Assembly (NCBI RefSeq): GCF_900102745.1 | Contig: NZ_FMZF01000005.1 | Coordinates: 1 to 64,000, forward strand | Source of the DNA: Geodermatophilus telluris | GTDB taxonomy: Bacteria > Actinomycetota > Actinomycetes > Mycobacteriales > Geodermatophilaceae | Direction: 5' to 3' | DNA: 64,000 bases | In this document: positions 1 to 21,321 of the stretch, piece by piece | Layout: each line of letters begins with the position of its first letter | Position numbering within the stretch: position 1 is the stretch's first letter | Translations under genes and position numbers: made by a program | The notes under the pieces: generated by a model | Told to the model about the DNA's origin: nothing | Databases searched by the model: none | The model's input: the letters and a program-made list of their open reading frames with translations, nothing else

Positions 1-184
1 AGCCGGTGAACATCCGGTATTAGCCCCAATTTCTTGGAGTTATCCCAGAGCCGGGGGCAGGTTGCCCACGTGTTACTCACCCGTTCGCCACTCATCCCCC
101 CGCAAGCGGAGTTCAGCGTTCGACTTGCATGTGTTAAGCACGCCGCCAGCGTTCGTCCTGAGCCAGGATCAAACTCTCCGTAGA
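1..184 (-). rRNA. rrs: 16S ribosomal RNA, 5' end (partial)
   Basis: The reverse complement carries the universal 16S start AGAGTTTGATCCTGGCTCAG, whose first base corresponds to position 177 here (E. coli position 8). It is followed by the stretch with the AACGCTGGCGGCGTGCTTAA motif and the first variable region. The mature 5' end is therefore near 184, and the gene runs off the left edge of the window. The rRNA operon lies downstream of, and in the same direction as, the arg-tyrS operon. Confidence 0.98.
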
Positions 185-444
185 TGCTTGATACCAGCTG
201 AGAACCGCGACCTGACAGATCGCGATATCAATCAACCAAAGGAATCCCACCGCGCCCTGACGGACACGGACGGGGTATTACTTGGCACTGACTTTCGGCA
301 CGCTGTTGAGTTCTCAAGGAGCGGACGCACACCAACTCGACCCTCTCGGGCTCTGTCGGAGGCCTTGTTGTCCTACCCTGCGCCCCCAACGGGCGGCTCC
401 TGCTGGGGCCTCCCCGCTCGCCCTCCCGGGCTGTGCGGCGCGCA
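185..444 (-). other. 16S rRNA leader with actinobacterial boxA-like element
   Basis: This is the non-coding leader between the predicted rRNA promoter and the mature 16S 5' end. It contains the palindromic TTGAGAACTCAA (minus strand, positions 306-317) followed by CAGCGTGCC. This block resembles one found in rRNA leaders and spacers of many actinobacteria, where it is thought to serve in antitermination and processing. No coding potential is convincing here. Confidence 0.75.
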
Positions 445-450
445 GAGAGA

Positions 451-479
451 AAGTTACGTGGCTGTCGGGACCGTGTCAA
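451..479 (-). promoter_or_regulatory. Predicted sigma-70-type rRNA promoter
   Basis: On the minus strand a perfect -35 hexamer TTGACA (479-474) is followed after 17 bp by TAACTT (456-451), which keeps the TAnnnT core of a -10 box. This would start transcription near 444, about 260 nt before mature 16S. The exact spacing and the position ahead of the conserved leader make it the best rRNA promoter in the region. Other promoters may exist. Confidence 0.6.
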
Positions 480-517
480 ACCGGTGCGGCCGTGACGACG
501 GACACCGTTCCGGAACC

Positions 518-532
518 GGCGTGTCACACGCC
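518..532 (-). terminator. Short hairpin downstream of tyrS
   Basis: GGCGTG-TCA-CACGCC forms a perfect 6-bp stem 19 bases beyond the tyrS stop codon and upstream of the rRNA promoter. There is no U tract, so it may be a GC-type terminator or simply a structured 3' end. The call is tentative. Confidence 0.3.
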
Positions 533-550
533 GTTCACACGGCGGACCGC

Positions 551-1827
551 CTACCGAGTCGCCCGCTGGACGCCGGCCACCGCGCGCTTGCCCCGGCGCA
601 GCACCAGCCACCCGCCGGGCAGCCAGGCCTCCTCCCCCGGGACGGCGTCGGCGTCGGTCACCCGCTCGTTGTTCAGGTACGCGCCGCCCTCCTTCACGGT
701 GCGGCGCGCGTCGGACAGGCTCGAGGCGAGGCCGGTCTGCTGCAGCAGCTGGGCGACGGAGGGCGTCCCGCCGTCGACGGTCACGCTGCCGGCCTCCCGG
801 AGCGCGGCGCCGAGGGTGTCGGCGCCGAGGGCCGAGAGGTCGTCGCGGCCGAACAGCGCCCGCCCGGCGGCCTCGGCCTGGCGGAGCTCGTCGGCCCCGT
901 GCACCAGCAGCGTCAGCTCCTCGGCGAGCGCCCGCTGCGCCGCGCGGGAGGCCGGGCGCTCCTCGCTCTCGGCCAGCAGTGCCGCGACCTCCTCGGCGGG
1001 GCGCTCGGAGAACAGCGGCAGCCAGGTGCGGGCGTCGGCGTCGTCGGCGTTGAGCCAGAACTGGAAGAAGGCGTAGGGCGAGGTGAGCTGCGGGTCGAGC
1101 CAGACCGTGCCGCCCTCGCTCTTGCCGAACTTCTGCCCGTCGGACTTGGTGACCAGCTGGGTCGACAGCGCGTGCACGCTCGCGCCCTCCACCCGGCGGA
1201 CGAGGTCGATGCCGGCGGTGAGGTTGCCCCACTGGTCCGAGCCGCCGGTCTGCAGCGTCACCCCGTGCCGGCGGTGCAGCTGGAGGAAGTCGTGGGCCTG
1301 CAGGATCTGGTAGCTGAACTCGGTGTAGCTGATCCCGGCCTCGGAGTTCAGCCGGGCCGAGACCGCCTCCTTGGCCAGCATCCGGCCGACCCGGAAGTGC
1401 TTGCCGAGGTCCCGGAGGAAGTCGATCGCCGACAGCGGCTCGGTCCAGGTGAGGTTGTCGACATAGACCGGCGTCGCCAGGCCGTCGCGCTCGGCGGGCA
1501 GGTCGAGGAACGGCGCCACCTGCCGGCGGATGCTGTCCACCCAGCCGGCCACCGTCGTCCGGTCGTTGAGCTGCCGCTCGGCGGTGGGCCGCGGGTCGCC
1601 GATCAGCCCGGTGGCGCCACCGACCAGCACGACCGGCCGGTGCCCGGCCCGCTGCAGCGCCCGCAGCACCATGAACTGCACCAGGTGCCCGACGTGCAGG
1701 CTCGGCGCGGTCGGGTCGAAGCCGCAGTAGTAGGTGACCGGCCCCTCGGCGAGCGCCGCGCGCAGCGCCTGCTCGTCGGTGGACTGGGCGATGAGGCCCC
1801 GGCGGTGCAGCTCGGAGAGGACGTCGG

Positions 1828-1831
<4 letters not shown>
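551..1831 (-). CDS. tyrS: Tyrosyl-tRNA synthetase
   Basis: Charges tRNA-Tyr with tyrosine using ATP in the cytosol. The 426-residue length fits the bacterial class I enzyme. Visible hallmarks are the HIGH-like HVGH motif (in PSLHVGHLV, about residue 42), the KMSKS-like KFGKS loop, the tyrosine-site segment GGSDQWGN, and a C-terminal S4-like RNA-binding domain ending near SDARRTVKEGGAYLNN. The GTG at 1831 gives MTDVLSELHRRGL, the usual N-terminus. Its GTGA overlaps the mpg stop by 4 nt, so it is the last gene of the arg-mpg-tyrS operon. No T-box leader is visible, as expected for an internal operon gene. Confidence 0.97.
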
Positions 1832-9811
<7,980 letters not shown>

Positions 9812-9843
9812 AGCAGGGGCGCTCGGTGTCGTCTCGCGCGCGG

Positions 9844-9944
9844 TCGTGCTCTGCCCCGCTGACGTGGGCAGAGCACGAGATCCGGCCGGACACCCCCTGC
9901 CGCCCACCTTCGTGCTCTGCCCCGCCGGTGTGGGCAGAGCACGA
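9844..9944. repeat. Two identical 13-bp-stem inverted repeats in the argC/BKACE intergenic region
   Basis: TCGTGCTCTGCCC and its exact complement flank a 9-nt centre twice: 9844-9856 with 9866-9878, and 9910-9922 with 9932-9944. The stems are identical and the copies are offset by 66 bp, but the loops (CGCTGACGT and CGCCGGTGT) differ. They lie between divergently transcribed genes, where terminators are not expected. They may be operators or a REP-like repeat. The remaining bases of this gap show nothing else clear. Confidence 0.8.
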
Positions 9945-9981
9945 CTGCGCTCGGGGCGACCCCGGGGCCGAGGATGGGCCG

Positions 9982-10716
9982 GTGCTGCACGCCTGCCTCA
10001 ACGGCGCCCGCCGTCCCGGCGCGCACCCGGCGCTGCCCGTCACCGCGGACGAGCTGGCCGCCGACGCCGTCGCCGTCCGGGCCGCCGGGGCGGGCGCGGT
10101 GCACCTGCACCCCAAGGACGCCGCGGGCGCGGACACGCTGGACGCGGTCGCCCTGGCCGCCGCGCTCACCGCGGTGCGGGCGGCGGCGCCCGGGCTGCCG
10201 GTCGGTGTCACCACCGGCGCCTGGGCCGCACCCGGTGCGGTGGCCCGGGTGGCCGCGGTGCGGTCCTGGACCGCGCTGCCCGACACCGCCTCGGTCAACT
10301 GGCACGAGGACGGCGCGCAGGCGGTCGCCGCCGCGCTGCTCGACCGGGGCGTCGGGGTGGAGGCCGGCCTGTGGCACGCCGACGCCGTCCGCGCCTGGCG
10401 GGCCTCCCGGCTGCGCGACCGGTGCTGCCGGGTGCTCGTCGAGCTGCCCGACGGCCCGGGCGCCACGGCGGCCGAGGAGCTCGCCGTGCAGCTGCTCGCC
10501 GCGGTCGGCACGGGTCCGGACGGCTGGACCCCGGGCGGGGTGCCGGTGCAGCTGCACGGGGAGGGCAGCACCGCCTGGCCGGCGCTGCGGTGCGCGCTGC
10601 GGTGGGGGCTGGCCACCCGGGTCGGGCTCGAGGACACCCTCGTCCTGCCCGACGGGAGCCCCGCGCCGGGCAACGCCGCCCTGGTGCTCGCCGCGCGCTC
10701 CCTGGGCGCGGGCTGA
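9982..10716 (+). CDS. BKACE-family (DUF849) 3-keto-acid cleavage enzyme
   Basis: A 244-residue TIM-barrel protein of the beta-keto acid cleavage family, Zn-dependent enzymes that split beta-keto acids with acetyl-CoA; the 3-keto-5-aminohexanoate cleavage enzyme is the founding member. Seen: ACLNGARRPGAHPALPVT, the metal-type AVHLHPKDAAGADT, and the C-terminal RVGLEDTLVLPDGSPAPGNA. It is shorter than many family members (about 270-310 residues). GTG at 9982 has a weak AGGA upstream. No pathway neighbour indicates the substrate. It is convergent with the SDR gene, with 5 bp between the stops. Confidence 0.8.
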   Translation: MLHACLNGARRPGAHPALPVTADELAADAVAVRAAGAGAVHLHPKDAAGADTLDAVALAAALTAVRAAAPGLPVGVTTGAWAAPGAVARVAAVRSWTALPDTASVNWHEDGAQAVAAALLDRGVGVEAGLWHADAVRAWRASRLRDRCCRVLVELPDGPGATAAEELAVQLLAAVGTGPDGWTPGGVPVQLHGEGSTAWPALRCALRWGLATRVGLEDTLVLPDGSPAPGNAALVLAARSLGAG

Positions 10717-10721
10717 GCGGG

Positions 10722-11528
10722 TCAGCCCAGCGGGTCGGTGTCGCCGTAGGGCACCAGCCGCAGGCGACGGGCGTCGCCGGACGGCGTGGTGGCGCGCAGC
10801 GTGGCGAGGTCGTCGACACCGGCGCGGACGAACCGGCCCGACCACTGGTCGAGCTCGCCGGCGGCGATGGCCACCACCAGGTCGACGACGTCCTCCGGGC
10901 GGGTCCACTCGGTGCGGCCGGCGTGCATCGGCATGGCGCGGGTCATCGCGGTGTCCACCACGCCCGGCGCCAGGTCGAAGGCCCGCACGCCGTGCGCGGC
11001 GCCGGCCAGGTCGATCGCCTCGGTGAGCCGCAGCTGCGCGGTCTTGCCGGCCGAGTAGGCGCTGTAGCGGGGGTTCGCGCGGGTGCTGATCCCGCTGGCC
11101 AGGTCGACCACCCGACCACCGCCCGCCGCGACCATGCCGGGCAGCACGGCGCGGGCGAGCAGGAACGGCCCGCGCACCTGGCTCTCGACCACGGCCCACC
11201 ACTGCTCGGGGTCGGCCTCCCACAGCGGCACCTCGGCGGCGTCGATCAGGCCGGCGTTGTTGACCAGCAGGCCGACCGGCCCGAGGACCTGCGCCACCTC
11301 GGCGACGGCGGCGTCGACCGCGGCCCGGTCGGTGACGTCGGCGGGCAGCGCCAGCGTGCGGGCGCCGGTGGCGGCCGCGACGTCGTCCATCGCGGCGCGC
11401 AGCCGCTCGGCGCCCCGGGCCAGCCCGGCCACCGCGGCGCCGCGCGCCGCCAACCCCTCGGCGAGGTGCCGGCCGATGCCCGCCGACGCCCCGGTGACCA
11501 GCGCGACGAGGCCGGTGAGGTCAGGCAC
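10722..11528 (-). CDS. Short-chain dehydrogenase/reductase
   Basis: A classical SDR of 268 residues: cofactor motif TGASAGIG near the N-terminus, NNAG at about residue 90, catalytic Ser in VDLASGIS and the YSAYSAGK Tyr/Lys pair. The substrate is unknown. GTG at 11528 lies 8 nt inside the end of pheT, so it is probably translated from the pheST transcript; the functional link to the synthetase is unclear. The C-terminal extension (SGDARRLRLVPYGDTDPLG) goes beyond the standard SDR end. Confidence 0.88.
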   Translation of the reverse strand: MPDLTGLVALVTGASAGIGRHLAEGLAARGAAVAGLARGAERLRAAMDDVAAATGARTLALPADVTDRAAVDAAVAEVAQVLGPVGLLVNNAGLIDAAEVPLWEADPEQWWAVVESQVRGPFLLARAVLPGMVAAGGGRVVDLASGISTRANPRYSAYSAGKTAQLRLTEAIDLAGAAHGVRAFDLAPGVVDTAMTRAMPMHAGRTEWTRPEDVVDLVVAIAAGELDQWSGRFVRAGVDDLATLRATTPSGDARRLRLVPYGDTDPLG

Positions 11529-13995
11529 CGCTGCGCAGGCTGATCCCCTGCAGCTCGACGACGGCGACGATGCCCTCCCGCACCCGGGCGACGTCCTCGG
11601 CGGTCAGCGTGCGGTCCGGGGCGCGCAGCACCAGCGAGTACGCCAGCGAGCGGGACCCGGCCGGCACCGGCGGGCCGGAGTACACGTCGAAGAGGCGCAC
11701 CGCCTCGAACAGCTCCCCCGCTCCCCCGCGCACCAGCGACTCCACGTGCGAGGCGGTGATCTCGTCGGGCACGACGAAGGCCAGGTCGAGGAAGACCGGC
11801 GGGAAGGTGGAGATCCGCGGGCCCACCGGCACGGCGGCCGGCGGCAGCGCGTCGACGTCGAGCTCCATCGCCGACGTGCGGGCCGGCAGCTCCAGCGCCG
11901 CGCACACCCGCGGGTGCAGCTCGCCGGCGTACCCGACGACCCGGTCGCCACCGGCCTCGCTGACGACCAGCTCCGCGCACCGGCCCGGGTGCCAGGGCGC
12001 CTGCTCACCCGGGCGGACGAACAGCTGCACGCCTGCGGCCGCGGCCACCAGCCGCGCGGCCTGCACGGCGTCGGCCCACCCGGCCGGGCGGCCCGGACCC
12101 CACCAGCCGCGCGGCTCGCGGGCACCGGTCAGCGCGACGGCGACGTGCCAGGGCTGGTCGGGCACCGCGCCCAGCAGCGCGGCCAGCGTCTCCTCGTCGG
12201 GCCGGGTGTCGACGCCGGGCAGCGGCGCGGGCTCCCGCACCCCGCCGGTGAACACCGACCCGTGCTCGAACAGCGCGACGTCGCGGCGGCCGCGGGCGAG
12301 GTTGCGGGCCAGCGTGGCCAGCAGCCCGGGCAGCAGCGTGGTGCGCAGCGCCGGCTCCTCCTCGCGGAGCGGGTTGCGCACGAGCAGCACCTCGCGGCGC
12401 GGGTCGTCCTCGGGCAGGCCGAGGGCGTCGAGGGCGGGCAGCCCGACGAAGGGGTAGGCCGGGGCCTCGACGTGGCCGGCCTCGGCCAGCGCACGGCCGA
12501 TGGCGCGGCGGCGGCGCTGGGTCTCGGTCAGGCCGCGCCCGGGCGGGGCGGTGGGCAGCACCGAGGGGACGTCGTCGTAGCCGGCGAGCCGGACGACCTC
12601 CTCGACCAGGTCGGCCGGGTCGGTGAGGTCGGGGCGCCAGGACGGCGGGGTGACGGCGAGGCGGTCGCCGTCGGCGTCCACGGCGCAGCCGACGGCCTCC
12701 AGCAGCCCGACCACCTGCGCCGGCGGGTACGGCACGCCGGACACCCGGCCCGGGCGCGCGGCGTCCAGCGGGATCGACGGCGGCGGGCGGCGGGTGTCGA
12801 CGTCGACGAGCCCGCCCACGACCCGCGCGCCGCCGTGCTCGGCCAGCAGCTGCGCGGCGCGGGCCAGCGCGGCCACGGTCATCGCGGGGTCGACGCCGCG
12901 CTCGAAGCGCTTCGCGGCCTCGCTGGGCAGCCGGTGCCGCCGGGCGGTGCGGGCCACGCCGGTGGGCTCCCAGTGCGCGGCCTCGAGCAGCACGGCGCGG
13001 GTGCCGTCGCCGATCTCGGTGGAGGCCCCGCCCATCACGGCGGCCAGGCCGATCGGGCCGGTGTCGTCGGTGATGAGCAGGTCGTCGCCGGACAGCTGCC
13101 GGTCGGCGCCGTCGAGGGTGGTCAGCCGCTCGCCCTCGCGGGCCCGGCGCACGACGATCGGGCCGGTCACCGCGTCCCGGTCGAAGGCGTGCATCGGCTG
13201 GCCGAGCTCGAGCATCACGTAGTTGGTGACGTCGACGGCCAGCGAGATCGAGCGGATGCCCGACTGGGCCAGCCGGCGGCGCATCCACCACGGGCTCGGC
13301 GCCGCCGGGTCCAGGCCCTCCAGCGCCACCATCGAGAACCGGTCGCAGCGGCCGGCGTCGGCGACGGTGACCTCCCACGCCGGCTCGCCGGACCACCCGG
13401 GGACCTCCGCCGCGCCCGGGTCGCGCCACGCGACGTCCAGGCCGGTGCCCACCTCGCGGGCGATGCCGCGCATCGACAGGCAGTAGCCGCGGTCGGGGGT
13501 GACGGCGAGCTCGACGACGACGTCGTCGAGGCCCACGACCGGCCGCGCCTCGGCGCCCGGCTCGAAGCCGTCGCCGAGCACCAGGATCCCGGCGTGGTCC
13601 TCGCCGATGCCCAGCTCGCGGGCGGAGCAGATCATCCCGTCGGAGACGTGGTCGTAGGTCTTCCGCGCGGCGATCTCGAACCCGCCGGGCAGCACCGCAC
13701 CGGGCAGCGCGACGACGACGGTGTCGCCCACCGCGAAGTTGGTCGCCCCGCAGACGATGCCTCTCGGCGCGGCCTCGCCGACGTCGACCTGGCACCAGCG
13801 GATGGGCTTCTTGAAGCCGGTGAGCTCCTCGACGTCGAGCACCCGGCCGACCACCAGCGGGCCGGTGACCTCGGCCGGGCGGTGCACCTCCTCGACCTCC
13901 AGGCCCAGCCGGACGAAGGTGGCGTCGAGCTCCTCGACGGTCCTCCCGGCGGGGACGTCGACGTACTCGGCCAGCCAGCCGACGGGGACCCGCAT
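11521..13995 (-). CDS. pheT: Phenylalanyl-tRNA synthetase beta subunit
   Basis: Large subunit of the alpha2-beta2 PheRS. The 824 residues show the expected order: MRVPVGWLAEYV start, tRNA-binding OB fold (about 40-150, WCQVDVGE and CGATNFAVGD), the B3/B4 editing region, B5, and a C-terminal anticodon-binding FDX-ACB domain (STFPPVFLDLAFVV). The ATG abuts the TAG stop of pheS with no spacer. The stop lies within the start of the next SDR gene. Confidence 0.97.
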   Translation of the reverse strand: MRVPVGWLAEYVDVPAGRTVEELDATFVRLGLEVEEVHRPAEVTGPLVVGRVLDVEELTGFKKPIRWCQVDVGEAAPRGIVCGATNFAVGDTVVVALPGAVLPGGFEIAARKTYDHVSDGMICSARELGIGEDHAGILVLGDGFEPGAEARPVVGLDDVVVELAVTPDRGYCLSMRGIAREVGTGLDVAWRDPGAAEVPGWSGEPAWEVTVADAGRCDRFSMVALEGLDPAAPSPWWMRRRLAQSGIRSISLAVDVTNYVMLELGQPMHAFDRDAVTGPIVVRRAREGERLTTLDGADRQLSGDDLLITDDTGPIGLAAVMGGASTEIGDGTRAVLLEAAHWEPTGVARTARRHRLPSEAAKRFERGVDPAMTVAALARAAQLLAEHGGARVVGGLVDVDTRRPPPSIPLDAARPGRVSGVPYPPAQVVGLLEAVGCAVDADGDRLAVTPPSWRPDLTDPADLVEEVVRLAGYDDVPSVLPTAPPGRGLTETQRRRRAIGRALAEAGHVEAPAYPFVGLPALDALGLPEDDPRREVLLVRNPLREEEPALRTTLLPGLLATLARNLARGRRDVALFEHGSVFTGGVREPAPLPGVDTRPDEETLAALLGAVPDQPWHVAVALTGAREPRGWWGPGRPAGWADAVQAARLVAAAAGVQLFVRPGEQAPWHPGRCAELVVSEAGGDRVVGYAGELHPRVCAALELPARTSAMELDVDALPPAAVPVGPRISTFPPVFLDLAFVVPDEITASHVESLVRGGAGELFEAVRLFDVYSGPPVPAGSRSLAYSLVLRAPDRTLTAEDVARVREGIVAVVELQGISLRSGA

Positions 13996-19001
<5,006 letters not shown>

Positions 19002-19002
19002 G

Positions 19003-19593
19003 TCAGCGGCCGGCGGCCCGCCGTGCGGCCTGCTCGACCCGTTCCCGGTGGGCGGCGAACGCCGCGGCGTCGGGCCGGGTGAGGTTGTCGCTGCCCCGGC
19101 GCAGGCCCGCGGCGCCGTCGACACCCTCGCGCAGCACGTCGGCGTGCCCGGCGTGCCGGGCGACCTCGGCCAGCACGTGCACCAGCAGGGTGTGCAGCGT
19201 GGGCCGGTGCCGGTCCTCGGGCCACCACGGCACCTCGCCGGTGGTGTCGAGGTCGAGCGCGGCGACGGTGGCGTCGGCGTGCGCGGTGGCCCGCGCGTAC
19301 CGGCCGAGGACGTCCTCGCGGCTCTCCTCGGGGCGCGCCCACAGGTCGTCGTCGGGCTCGGCGTCGGGGTCGTCCCAGGGCATCGGCTCGGGGAAGGGCC
19401 GGCCCAGGACGCCGCCGAGGTAGCCGGCCTCCACGCAGGCCAGGTGCGTGACCAGGCCGAGCAGGTTGGTGCCGGTGGGCGTCAGCGGCCGCCGGACGTC
19501 GTACTCCGAGAGCCCCTCGAGCTTCCACAGCAGCGCCTCGCGGGCGGAGGTGAGGTACTGCAGGAGGGTGGCCTTGGCGGCGTCGTCGTCCAC
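19003..19593 (-). CDS. DinB/DUF664 family protein
   Basis: A four-helix-bundle protein of 196 residues with LTSAREALLWKLEGLSEYDV, RPLTPTGTNLLGLVTHLACV and HTLLVHVLAEVARHAGHADV. The His residues fit the metal triad of the DinB superfamily, which includes mycothiol-dependent transferases. The exact reaction is unknown. GTG 19593 is chosen; TTG at 19605, overlapping the upstream stop as TTGA, is possible. Convergent with the exchanger gene, one base between stops. Confidence 0.82.
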   Translation of the reverse strand: MDDDAAKATLLQYLTSAREALLWKLEGLSEYDVRRPLTPTGTNLLGLVTHLACVEAGYLGGVLGRPFPEPMPWDDPDAEPDDDLWARPEESREDVLGRYARATAHADATVAALDLDTTGEVPWWPEDRHRPTLHTLLVHVLAEVARHAGHADVLREGVDGAAGLRRGSDNLTRPDAAAFAAHRERVEQAARRAAGR

Positions 19594-19601
19594 GCCGTGA
19601 G

Positions 19602-20393
19602 TCAACCCTGGGCCAGCTGGGTGGCGTACAGGCAGATGGCGGCGGCCGCGGCCAGGTTCAGGCTCTCGGCCCGGCCGCGCATCGGGATCCGCACCCGGGC
19701 GTCGGCGGCCGCCGCCAGCTCCGGGGGCACCCCGCGGGCCTCGTTGCCGAACAGCCACAGCACCGGCCCGGCCAGCGCCGTCCCCAGCTCGTCGAGGGCG
19801 GTCTCGCCGCCGCCGTCGGCGGCCAGCACGGTGACACCGCGCTCCCGCACCGCGGCCACCAGCGGCCCGAGCGGGGCGCTGCGGACGACGTCGACGTGGA
19901 AGAGGCTGCCCGCGCTGGAGCGCACCGCCTTGCCGCCGAAGGGGTCGGCCGACCCGGCGCCGAACACCACCGCGCCCGCCCCGCAGGCGTCGGCGGTGCG
20001 CAGCACGGTGCCGGCGTTGCCCGGGTCGGCCAGGCCGGCCAGCCCGACGGCCAGCGGCGGCGGCGCGGCAGCCAGCGCGTCGGCGGGCACGTCGCGCAGC
20101 GCGCACACGGCGACCAGGCCCTGCGGCGTCACCGTCTCCGACAGCGAGGCGGCCGCCCGCTCGGTGACCAGCCGGACGGGGACGGCGGTCGCGGCGAGCA
20201 GGTCGCGGTGCGCGGCGGCGGCGGCCTCGGTGGCGAACACCTCCCGGACGTCCTCCCCGGCGGCCGCCAGCGCCTCGGACACCGCCTGGCGGCCCTCGGC
20301 GAGGAACGCGCCGGCGGTGTCGCGGCCGGCCCGCCGGGTCAGCTTGCGCGCCGCGGCGACCCGCCCCGACCGCTCGGTCAGCAGCTCGGTCAC
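19602..20393 (-). CDS. SpoU/TrmH-family RNA 2'-O-methyltransferase
   Basis: A 263-residue SPOUT enzyme expected to 2'-O-methylate rRNA or tRNA using SAM. The N-terminal L7Ae-like substrate-binding part covers about residues 1-100. The three SpoU motifs follow: GLADPGNAGTVLRTADACGA, LWLFGNEARGVP and IPMRGRAESLNLAAAAAICL. GTG 20393 gives VTELLTERSGRVAAARKL; the frame is open upstream into the palindromic repeats, which I do not count as coding. It follows rplT in the same direction, a common actinobacterial order. Confidence 0.9.
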   Translation of the reverse strand: MTELLTERSGRVAAARKLTRRAGRDTAGAFLAEGRQAVSEALAAAGEDVREVFATEAAAAAHRDLLAATAVPVRLVTERAAASLSETVTPQGLVAVCALRDVPADALAAAPPPLAVGLAGLADPGNAGTVLRTADACGAGAVVFGAGSADPFGGKAVRSSAGSLFHVDVVRSAPLGPLVAAVRERGVTVLAADGGGETALDELGTALAGPVLWLFGNEARGVPPELAAAADARVRIPMRGRAESLNLAAAAAICLYATQLAQG

Positions 20394-20415
20394 GTCGTCG
20401 TCCTCCCGTCTCGGT

Positions 20416-20509
20416 CGAGATCGCGCGATCTCGGCGCTCCCGGGGCCTCCCGGTGCCGAGATCGCGCGATCTCGACCGGGAGCACCGCGCGATCTCGACC
20501 GGGAGCACC
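20416..20509. repeat. Palindromic and 23-bp tandem repeats between rplT and the methyltransferase gene
   Basis: The 18-bp perfect palindrome CGAGATCGCGCGATCTCG occurs at 20416-20433 and 20457-20474, and its right half recurs at 20486-20497. The stretch from GCGCGATCTCGACC to GGGAGCACC (23 bp) is exactly duplicated head to tail at 20464-20486 and 20487-20509. The array fills most of the 196-bp gap between two co-directional genes. It may be a REP-like element or may modulate read-through from rplT. Confidence 0.85.
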
Positions 20510-20589
20510 CAGTCCCGTACACGCCGACGCCGCCGGCGCCGGCCCTGGTGGACCGGACGCCGGCGGCGTCGGGAGCGTGCCGGAACGGC

Positions 20590-20976
20590 TCAGGCGGCCT
20601 GCTCGCCGCCGGCCGGGGCGGCGGCGACGGCGGCGCGGGCGGTCTCCACCAGCGCGGCGAACGCGGCCGGCTCGTTGACCGCGAGCTCGGCGAGCACGCG
20701 GCGGTCGAGCTCGATGCCGGCCAGCTTCAGGCCCTGCATGAACCGGTTGTAGGTCATGTCGTTCTGGCGGGCCGCGGCGTTGATGCGGGTGATCCACAGC
20801 TTGCGGAAGTCACCCTTGCGCACCTTGCGGTCGCGGTAGTTGTAGGTGGCCGAGTGGAGGATCTGCTCCTTGGCCTTGCGGTACAGCCGCGACCGCTGAC
20901 CCCGGTAGCCGCTGGCGGCCTCGAGGACGGTCCGGCGCTTCTTCTGGGCGTTGACCGCCCGCTTCACGCGTGCCAC
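20590..20976 (-). CDS. rplT: 50S ribosomal protein L20
   Basis: A 128-residue 23S-binding assembly protein, highly basic, with [54 protein letters not shown] and the C-terminal [17 protein letters not shown]. An Ala/Pro/Gly-rich tail ([14 protein letters not shown]) extends past the usual end. GTG at 20976 is preceded by AAGGAG. Third gene of infC-rpmI-rplT. Confidence 0.98.
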   Translation of the reverse strand: MARVKRAVNAQKKRRTVLEAASGYRGQRSRLYRKAKEQILHSATYNYRDRKVRKGDFRKLWITRINAAARQNDMTYNRFMQGLKLAGIELDRRVLAELAVNEPAAFAALVETARAAVAAAPAGGEQAA

Positions 20977-21013
20977 GTGAGAACTCCTTCGTACAGGTTG
21001 CGGAGGCGGGGGC

Positions 21014-21208
21014 TCAGATGCCCAGCAGCTTCTTGAGGGTCTTGGTGTCGGCCGGGGCGAGGACCTGGTCCTTCTCCAGCCGGCGCTTGCGCCGCGAGGA
21101 CTTGTGCTCGAACTTGTGCTGGTTGTTGGCCTGCTCGCGCATGAGCTTGCCGGTGCCCGTCACGCGCACCCGCTTGGCGGTGCCCTTGTGGGTCTTCTGC
21201 TTCGGCAT
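21014..21208 (-). CDS. rpmI: 50S ribosomal protein L35
   Basis: A 64-residue basic protein: [40 protein letters not shown] and a C-terminal LKKLLGI. This length and N-terminus are standard for bacterial L35. ATG at 21208. It is separated from infC by 113 bp holding a hairpin and from rplT by 37 bp. Confidence 0.98.
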   Translation of the reverse strand: MPKQKTHKGTAKRVRVTGTGKLMREQANNQHKFEHKSSRRKRRLEKDQVLAPADTKTLKKLLGI

Positions 21209-21255
21209 GTCCTCGTCGTCCTGTTCGTCCGTCGGTTCAGCGGCCACGGCGCCGC

Positions 21256-21276
21256 GCGGCAGCGTCCAGCTGCCGC
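21256..21276 (-). promoter_or_regulatory. Hairpin in the infC-rpmI spacer
   Basis: GCGGCAGC-GTCCA-GCTGCCGC forms a perfect 8-bp stem in the otherwise featureless spacer between infC and rpmI. It could tune expression of the ribosomal protein genes or act as a processing/attenuation structure. No U tract follows. Confidence 0.4.
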
Positions 21277-21321
21277 ACGGCACCGGCCGTGTCGGTGGTG
21301 CGGTCCTGCGCGTGCGACCGG

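Noticed and set aside
20394-20522. N-terminal extension of the SpoU methyltransferase through the palindrome array
   Set aside because: The 43 extra residues (RSRSRGAPGRDRAIS type) are translated repeats; the family N-terminus starts at GTG 20393.
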